Shown here piece by piece: positions 58,001 through 64,000 of a stretch of DNA of 64,000 bases. The notes below the pieces were generated by a model. It worked only from the letters and a program-made list of their open reading frames with translations, ran no database searches and was not told where the DNA came from. A program made the position numbers and the translations under genes. Location of the stretch: the NCBI RefSeq assembly GCF_004402235.1, contig NZ_SOFS01000018.1:1-64000 (forward strand), in the 5' to 3' direction. This stretch comes from Cryobacterium glucosi (lineage in GTDB: Bacteria > Actinomycetota > Actinomycetes > Actinomycetales > Microbacteriaceae). Positions within the stretch are counted from its first letter, which is position 1, and every line of letters starts with the position of its first letter.

Positions 58001-59919
58001 TCGACACCCAGACCGAGGAATTCACCGTCGTCGGGATCGGCGACATGTCCGGAGACGTCTTCGGCAACGGGATGCTGCTCTCCGAGCACATCAAGCTCGT
58101 GGCGGCCTTCGACCACCGGCACGTGTTCCTCGACCCGAACCCCGACCCGGCCGTGTCGTTCGCCGAGCGGCGCCGGCTCTTCGAACTGCCCCGGTCCTCC
58201 TGGGCGGACTACGACACGAGCCTGATCAGCGCAGGAGGCGGGGTGTTCCCGCGGCAGGCCAAGGTCGTCCCGATCTCGGCGGAGGTGCGCGCCGTCCTCG
58301 GACTGCCCGAAAACATCACGCACCTGAGCCCGCCGGAACTGCTCCGCGCCATCCTCACGGCACCGGCCGACCTGCTCTACAACGGCGGCATCGGCACCTA
58401 CGTCAAGGCGAGCACCGAAACCGCTGCGCAGGTCGGCGACAAGGCGAACGACGCCATCCGCGTCGACGGCCGCGACCTGCGCGTCAAGGTCGTCGGTGAG
58501 GGCGGCAACCTCGGCCTCACCCAGCGCGGCCGCATCGAGGCCGCCCTGGCCGGGGTGCTGCTCAACACCGACGCGATCGACAACTCCGCCGGCGTGGACT
58601 GCTCCGACCACGAGGTCAACATCAAGATCTTCGTCGACCGGATGGTCGCGGCCGGCCGGCTCAGCGCCGAAGAGCGCCCCGGGTTCCTCGCCGCGATGAC
58701 GGACGAGGTCGGCCGGCTGGTCCTGGAGGACAACGTCGACCAGAACATCCTGCTGCTGAACGACCGGGTCAAGGTCGCGAGCTGGAGCCCGAGTTACGAA
58801 CGCCTGATGGACGCGCTCGAGGCATCCGGCGACCTGAAGCGCGAGCTCGAGGCGTTGCCGACCACCACGGAGCTGCACGAACGGATCGATCACGGCCAGG
58901 GGCTCACCTCGCCAGAGCTCTCGGTGCTCGCCGCGTACGCCAAGATCGAGCTCACGACCGCGCTCCGGGACAGCGACCTCGCGGACGACCCGTGGTTCCG
59001 CGGCACCCTGCGCCGGTACTTCCCGCGCCAGCTCGCCGAACGCTTCGACGCCGAGCTCGACACGCATCCACTGCGCCGGGAGATCATCGCGACCGTCGTC
59101 GCGAACGACATGATCAACCTCGGGGGAGTGACTTTCGCCTTCCGTGCCATGGAGGAGACCAGCGCGACCCCCGCGGCGATCGCCCGGGCGTTCGTCGCGC
59201 TCCGGGAGATCTTCGAGCTCGAGACCATGGTCGCCGAGCTGAGCGCCCTGCCGAAGTCGTTCCCGACGGAGCACTGGACGGCGATCCACCTCGACATCCG
59301 CCGGCTGCTCGACCGGGCCGTGCGCTGGCAGGTCAACCACGGCGGCTCGCAACCGGTCGCCGAGGTCGTGGCGCAGTACAAGCCGCAGATCGCGCTCGTC
59401 CGCGCGCACCTGGGCGACTACGTGCGCGGCGCCGACCAGGCCCGGCTCGGGTCGCTGCTGGTCAAGGCGGAGGAGTGGGGCCTGCCGTCCGGCCTCGGCC
59501 ACCGCTGGACCCAGCTCTTCGAGGCCTTCGCCCTGCTCGACGTTGTGAAGATCGCGGCGCAGTCCGGCGAACAGCTCGGGGACGTCGCGTCCGTGTACTA
59601 CACGGTCTACGACCGGTTCGGCGTGGACAACCTGCTCGAGCGCATCACCGCGTTGCCGCGCACGGACCGCTGGCAGGCCCTCGCCCGCGCGGCGCTGCGC
59701 GACGACCTCTACTCGACGGTCGCCGACATCACCACGGCCGTGCTCGAGGCGACGGATTCGGGAAGCGCGGAACACCGTCTCCTCGCCTGGGAGGCACTCA
59801 ACGCCGAAAAGCTCGCCCGCTCACGCAGCGTATTCGACGAGGTCAACGCCCTCGGACAGGACGACATGGCCTCGCTCTCGGTCGCAATGCGGCTGCTGCG
59901 CTCCATCGTGCGGCGGTAG
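55048..59919 (+). CDS. NAD-specific glutamate dehydrogenase, large (GDH180-like)
   Basis: 1623 residues, the length of the very large bacterial NAD-GDH, which converts glutamate to 2-oxoglutarate and ammonia. N-terminal ACT-like regulatory region: [21 protein letters not shown] and [10 protein letters not shown]. Catalytic region: [53 protein letters not shown]. Dinucleotide domain: [40 protein letters not shown]. A long helical C-terminus follows. The start ATG at 55048 gives the usual onset; its RBS is weak. It probably runs in the catabolic direction, releasing carbon from amino acids. Monocistronic except for the hydrolase 15 bases downstream. Confidence 0.95.
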   Translation: [1623 protein letters not shown]

Positions 59920-59933
59920 GCAGGCCCGGGCGG

Positions 59934-60776
59934 ATGCTGCGGACGACGCGCCTGGCGGAGGGGCCAGTCGAGTACCGGCTCGATATTCGCGCGGACCCGG
60001 TCATCGTGGTCTTCCACGGCGGACACCTCCGGGCCGGGATCGCGGTCGGCGAGGACGTCTTCGCCGCCGCCGGCTACTCCGTGCTCGCACCCTCCCGACC
60101 CGGCTACGGTCGCACTCCGCTGTCCACAGGGACGACCGTGACCGGATTCGCGGATGTCGTGGGTGACCTGTGCGCGCACCTGGGCATCACCCGGGTCGCG
60201 GCGGTCGTCGGCATTTCCGGCGGGGGACCGACCGCCGCAACGTTCGCCGCGCGACACGCCGGCCTTGTCGACCGGCTGGTCCTGATCAGTGCAGTCGGCT
60301 GGCTTCCGTACCCGGACCCGGTCACTCGCCTGGGAGCCCGGATCGGATTCAACGGCGTGACCGGGAGGGTCACCTGGGGCCTGGTTCACGCGCTCGCCCG
60401 GTTCGCTCCCTCCATGTGCCTGCGCATGATGATGGGAGCGCTGTCCACCCGTCCGGTGGGCGAGGTCCTGGCCGGCTTGGATCCGGACGCTCGCGCCGGA
60501 CTCCTCATACTTTTCCGGCGGATGCGCTCCGGACGCGGGTTTGTCAACGACCTGCGCCCCACCCCCGATGTCACCGCTCTGGTCGATCAGCCCACCCTCG
60601 TGATCGCCACCCGAACCGACGGCGGAGTGCCCTTCGCACAGTCGCGTTCGCTCGCCTCAAGCATCCGTGCTGCCGAACTCATTGAGAGTCATGCGGACAG
60701 CCACATGGTCTGGCTCGGTGCTGACTGGCCGGTGGTCGGCGAACGAATCGTCGCCTTCCTCAAGGGCCCCTCCTGA
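59934..60776 (+). CDS. Alpha/beta hydrolase
   Basis: 280 residues. VIVVFHGGHLRAG is the oxyanion region, SVLAPSRPGYGRTPLS the typical loop, VVGISGGGPTAATFAARHA the nucleophile elbow (Ser in GISGG), and SHADSHMVWLG carries the His. The acid residue may be the Asp in ATRTDGGVPFAQ. It begins 15 bases after the GDH stop, probably in the same transcript. Substrate unknown. Confidence 0.85.
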   Translation: MLRTTRLAEGPVEYRLDIRADPVIVVFHGGHLRAGIAVGEDVFAAAGYSVLAPSRPGYGRTPLSTGTTVTGFADVVGDLCAHLGITRVAAVVGISGGGPTAATFAARHAGLVDRLVLISAVGWLPYPDPVTRLGARIGFNGVTGRVTWGLVHALARFAPSMCLRMMMGALSTRPVGEVLAGLDPDARAGLLILFRRMRSGRGFVNDLRPTPDVTALVDQPTLVIATRTDGGVPFAQSRSLASSIRAAELIESHADSHMVWLGADWPVVGERIVAFLKGPS

Positions 60777-60823
60777 GCTATCCATGAGGAGCGGCTCCGC
60801 CTCCTCGCCTGGGAGGGGGGAGG

Positions 60824-61621
60824 CTAGACGAGGGACATGATGTCGCGCGCCGCGGTGAGGAGCAGGGGGGCGTATGACTCGAGTTTCGCCTGCGTCACCA
60901 AAGGTGCGATTGTGGTGATGCCGATTCCGCCCAGCAGATTGTGCCGGGTGTCGAAAACGGGAGTCGCCATGCAGCGGATGTGCTCCTCGTTCTCCTCGTC
61001 GTCGATCGAGAAGCCGCGATTGCGTACAAGCTCACCGTCGGCGAGCAAACGATTGACGTCCGTGATGGTGTTGTCGGTGCGCCGCGGCAGCCCGGTGTTG
61101 GCGGCGTACCGCCGCACCTCGCTCTCGGGCAGGTAGGCCAGAACGGACTTGCCGATCGCGGTCGAGTGCAACGGGATCTGGGCGCCGACGCGGGACGCCA
61201 TCCGGATCGGCTGCGCGGTGTCCTCGATCTTCTCAACGTAGGTGGCCCAGTCGCCGGTGCGGAGGGCGAAGTGGATGGTGCTGTGCACGTCCTGCTGGAG
61301 GCGCTGCAGCCGGGTGCGCACGCGGTCCGAATCCTCCGTGCTGGCAGTCAGGCGCAGGCCGAGCAACCGAAGCGCGCGTCCGGGTGTGTACGCGCCGTCC
61401 GACGTGCGGCTGACATAGCCGTCGTCGACGAGTTCGGACAGCAGACGGAACACGCTCGTCTTCGACAGGCCGGTCTCCTTAACCAGATCGCTCAGCCGGT
61501 GCGTTTCGCCCGGGTTCGACACCGCTTCGAGCACGCGCAGCAGTTTGCGGGCTGCGCTGTCCTTCGCGGGCTCGCCGGCCTCGCTCGAAGTGTGAGATCC
61601 GTCGATCAAAGTCGCTGACAT
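60824..61621 (-). CDS. IclR family regulator (uronate operon)
   Basis: 265 residues; the ATG at 61621 has AGGAGG upstream. DNA-binding domain SAARKLLRVLEAVSNPGETHRLSDLVKETGLSKTSVFRLLSELVDDGYV. Ligand domain: STIHFALRTGDWATYVEKIEDTAQPIRMASRVGAQIPLHSTAIGKSVLAYLPE, GIGITTIAPL. It is divergent from the mutarotase-UxaB fusion, and a palindrome lies in the gap, so it probably controls uronate catabolism. Confidence 0.9.
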   Translation of the reverse strand: MSATLIDGSHTSSEAGEPAKDSAARKLLRVLEAVSNPGETHRLSDLVKETGLSKTSVFRLLSELVDDGYVSRTSDGAYTPGRALRLLGLRLTASTEDSDRVRTRLQRLQQDVHSTIHFALRTGDWATYVEKIEDTAQPIRMASRVGAQIPLHSTAIGKSVLAYLPESEVRRYAANTGLPRRTDNTITDVNRLLADGELVRNRGFSIDDEENEEHIRCMATPVFDTRHNLLGGIGITTIAPLVTQAKLESYAPLLLTAARDIMSLV

Positions 61622-61643
61622 TTTGTCCTCCTGCGGCCAAAGA

Positions 61644-61660
61644 TTGTGCATTGTGCACCA
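61644..61660. promoter_or_regulatory. Candidate IclR operator for the uronate genes
   Basis: TTGTGCA-TTG-TGCACCA, near-perfect arms with one mismatch, 23 bases upstream of the IclR start. A TTGTTA/TAGTGT pair (61717, 61742) further right is a possible promoter for the fusion gene. Confidence 0.45.
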
Positions 61661-61840
61661 TGAAAAGGCGGTTCTGCCCGATGGAACTCAATACGGCAAT
61701 TCTACCGCGAAAGCAGTTGTTACGAACCTGTTAACCGGTGCTAGTGTTTCATCTGACGGACACGCGTTCTGCTGAGCGGAACGATTATCAGGCTCCGCCA
61801 CACTTTCGCCTCACGTTTCTCGCCTCAAAGAGGAGTACGC

Positions 61841-64000
61841 ATGACAACCCAGCAGCTCGCACAGGGCATCCGTCTGGTGGAGGGCCACGGCGGCCTCGCC
61901 GCCGTCGAAGTCACCACACCCTCGGCATCCGCCCTGATCTACCTGCACGGCGCGCACGTCGCCGACTGGACTCCCGCGGGCGGCAAGCCGGTCCTCTGGA
62001 TGAGCACCTTCGGCGTCTTCTCCGACACCGACCCGATCCGCGGCGGCGTTCCCCTCTGCTTCCCCTGGTTCGGCCCGAACGGCACGGATGCCTCAGCTCC
62101 CAACCACGGCTGGGCACGCCTCTCCACCTGGTCGCTCGTCGACTCCCGCACCCTGGACACCGCGACCGGCGCCGTTGCCACAGAGCTCGTCTTCGAGCTG
62201 ACCCAGGACAGCGTCGGCGTTCCCGCCGGATTCCACCCCTTCACCGCGCACTACACGGTCACCGTGGGCGCAGAGCTCGGCCTCGAGCTGTCCGTCCGCA
62301 ACGACGGTGCCACCCCGTTCGCGTTCGAGGAAGCCTTCCACACCTACTTCGCCGTCGGCGACGTCACAACGAGCACCCTCACCGGCCTCGAGACGTTCGA
62401 CTACACGGACCGCTCGACCAAGCCGGCCACCGAGGGCTCGTCCCTCCTGCCGCTCGGCTTCACCGGCGATGAGATCGATCGCCTCTACCCGATGCCCGAG
62501 GCGCTCGAACTCAGCGACCCGGCGAACGACCGCATCATCCGCGCCGTCTCGCAGGGCGCCGCGCAGACGGTCGTCTGGAACGCCGGCCGCATCAAGGCCG
62601 CCGCCATCGCAGACTACGGAACCGACGAGTGGACCGAAACCGCCTGCGCAGAGACGTGCAACGTCGGCGCCCACTTCATCACCCTGGACCCCGGAGCGAC
62701 GTCGACCATGCAGGTCACCGTCACGTCCACTACTACCGAACGGAACACGAAGACCATGCAGAGACTGTCCAAGAGCGTTGTTCCCGCGATCGCGGAACTG
62801 CCCACGAAGGCCATCCAGTTCGGCGAGGGCAACTTCCTCCGCGCGTTCGTCGACTGGCAGCTGCAGCAGATGAACAACCAGGGACTGTTCCAGGGCGGCG
62901 TGAAGATCGTCCAGCCCATCGAAGGCGGCCGCGTCGCCTCCCTCGAGGAGCAGGACAACCTCTACACGGTCCTCCTCGAAGGCCTTCAGGATGGCAAGGA
63001 CGTGCAGAGCCACGAGGTCATCACCGTGGTCACCGGAACGGTCAACCCGTACGTCGACAACCAGAAGTACCTCGACCTCGCCAACGACGACAACATCGAG
63101 TTCATCTTCTCCAACACGACAGAGGCCGGCATCGCCTTCGACGACCGCGACCGTCTCAATGACAAGCCCCAGCACAGCTTCCCCGGAAAGCTCACCGCGC
63201 TCCTCTTCGAGCGTTTCTCTCTCGGCAAGAAGGGCTTCCAGATCATCCCCTGCGAGCTCATCGAGCACAACGGCGACAAGCTCAAGGAATCCGTCCTCGC
63301 GACCGCCGCGCTCTGGGAGCTCGACGCAGCATTCGTCCAGTGGGTCAACACCGACAACACCTTCTACTCCAGCCTCGTCGACCGGATCGTTCCCGGTTAC
63401 CCGGCCGACCGCGCCGCCGAGCTCGCCGAGGAATTCGGCTACGACGACCAGTCGATCGTCAAGGCCGAGCCATTCCTGCTCTGGGTCATCGAAGGACCGC
63501 AGTCGTTGACGGAATCCCTCCCGCTCGCGAAGGCCGGTCTCAACGTGACCGTCACCGACGACATGACGCCGTACCGCGAACGCAAGGTCTTCCTGCTGAA
63601 CGCCCCGCACACCACGATGGCCTCGATCGCCCGCCTCGCCGGCGTCGAGACCGTGCGCGACGTGATGATCGACCCCGAGTTCTCCCAGTTCGTCAACGCG
63701 GAAATGTACGACGAGATCATGCCGGTCATCGACCTGCCGCACGACGAACTCGCCGCATACGCCGAGTCCGTCAAGGAACGCTTCGAGAACCGCTTCATGC
63801 ACCACGAGCTCGCCTCGATCGCGCTCAACAGCATCTCGAAGTACAAGTCCCGCCTGCTGCCGATCCTGGTCAACTTCCACGAGAAGGTCGGAACCTTCCC
63901 GCCCCGCGTCACCCTGGCCCTTTCGGCACTGCTGCTCACCTACAGCGGCGACGCTGCGGTCACCGTCGTCCCCGTCGACAGCGACGAGGTGCTCGCCACC
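61841..64000 (+). CDS. Mutarotase-tagaturonate reductase fusion, partial at window edge
   Basis: A single uninterrupted reading frame from the ATG at 61841 (AGAGGAG upstream) to the window end, 720 codons so far. Residues 1-297 are a D-hexose-6-phosphate mutarotase/aldose-1-epimerase-like domain (VLWMSTFGVFSDTDPIRGGVPLCFPWFGPNG, GFHPFTAHYTV, EEAFHTYFAVGD). Residues from about 306 (MQRLSKSVVPAIAELPTKAIQFGEGNFLRAFVDWQL) are tagaturonate reductase, UxaB/mannitol-dehydrogenase-like, with FIFSNTTEAGIAFDD, PCELIEHNGDKLKE and LLNAPHTTMASIA. UxaB reduces tagaturonate to altronate with NADH. The short Thr/Ser-rich linker has no stop codon. An internal ATG at 62756 has only a weak RBS. The C-terminus is outside the window. 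Confidence 0.88.
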   Translation, partial: MTTQQLAQGIRLVEGHGGLAAVEVTTPSASALIYLHGAHVADWTPAGGKPVLWMSTFGVFSDTDPIRGGVPLCFPWFGPNGTDASAPNHGWARLSTWSLVDSRTLDTATGAVATELVFELTQDSVGVPAGFHPFTAHYTVTVGAELGLELSVRNDGATPFAFEEAFHTYFAVGDVTTSTLTGLETFDYTDRSTKPATEGSSLLPLGFTGDEIDRLYPMPEALELSDPANDRIIRAVSQGAAQTVVWNAGRIKAAAIADYGTDEWTETACAETCNVGAHFITLDPGATSTMQVTVTSTTTERNTKTMQRLSKSVVPAIAELPTKAIQFGEGNFLRAFVDWQLQQMNNQGLFQGGVKIVQPIEGGRVASLEEQDNLYTVLLEGLQDGKDVQSHEVITVVTGTVNPYVDNQKYLDLANDDNIEFIFSNTTEAGIAFDDRDRLNDKPQHSFPGKLTALLFERFSLGKKGFQIIPCELIEHNGDKLKESVLATAALWELDAAFVQWVNTDNTFYSSLVDRIVPGYPADRAAELAEEFGYDDQSIVKAEPFLLWVIEGPQSLTESLPLAKAGLNVTVTDDMTPYRERKVFLLNAPHTTMASIARLAGVETVRDVMIDPEFSQFVNAEMYDEIMPVIDLPHDELAAYAESVKERFENRFMHHELASIALNSISKYKSRLLPILVNFHEKVGTFPPRVTLALSALLLTYSGDAAVTVVPVDSDEVLAT

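Noticed and set aside
55054..59775. A 1573-codon open frame antisense to the glutamate dehydrogenase gene
   Set aside because: It is a mirror of high-GC codon bias; its translation is Arg/Asp/Val/His-rich with no domain pattern, while the sense strand encodes a complete known enzyme.
1..64000. tRNA, rRNA, CRISPR or insertion sequence
   Set aside because: By eye I found no T-arm/anticodon pattern, no regularly spaced direct repeats and no transposase domains. A covariance-model search would be needed to exclude small RNAs.

Overview
High-GC actinobacterial chromosome, most likely a cold-adapted member of the Microbacteriaceae (Cryobacterium-like). The evidence is the GC-rich coding sequence, the recurrent GCGGATGCC/GGCATCCG words, GTG and TTG starts, many ATGA/GTGA stop-start overlaps, a mycoredoxin-type thiol protein, and a secreted DUF3494 ice-binding protein, which is typical of organisms from cold or icy habitats. 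No rRNA, tRNA, CRISPR array, transposase or prophage was seen.

Layout. 1-3000: edge of a J-domain gene, a small membrane protein, a lipoprotein and the ice-binding protein with a long leader. 3000-9700: PEP synthase, a coiled-coil protein, a mycoredoxin pair, a TPR-GGDEF cyclase and a decayed DUF3320 helicase tail joined to a small gene. 9.9-15.7 kb: stress and detoxification genes, each near its own regulator (VOC/WYL, TetR/hydrolase, ABM monooxygenase, dodecin plus YCII protein). 15.8-19.3 kb: a tightly overlapping PadR - DUF1648/DUF5808 - PLDN - ABC ATPase - ABC permease operon. 19.3-24.2 kb: EamA exporter with a CGNR regulator, an MNT-HEPN toxin-antitoxin pair, and a drug-efflux MFS preceded by a 22-codon upstream ORF and an intrinsic terminator. 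24.3-30.7 kb: a NatAB-like exporter and a complete four-gene ABC importer. 30.7-36.5 kb: lipid kinase, DUF2207 protein, and a WS/DGAT acyltransferase carrying an in-frame palindromic insertion.

36.7-48.2 kb is a plant cell-wall sugar region. kduI, an IclR regulator and kduD form one operon. A LacI regulator faces an operon for GH42 beta-galactosidase, a three-part sugar ABC importer and GH36 alpha-galactosidase. The window ends (61.8-64.0 kb) with a related uronate gene in which a hexose-6-phosphate mutarotase-like domain is fused in frame to tagaturonate reductase (UxaB), divergent from a second IclR regulator. Together these suggest pectin and galactan use: side chains are cut to galactose, and uronates are processed through the Kdu and Uxa routes.

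48.2-60.8 kb holds a secreted HNH nuclease, a nucleoside-kinase-like protein behind an HxlR regulator, DoxX and quinone oxidoreductase, a secreted zinc metallopeptidase, the very large NAD-glutamate dehydrogenase and a hydrolase. Several regulatory genes appear to be leaderless, with a -10-like box exactly six bases before the ATG. Long near-perfect hairpins sit at several gene ends.
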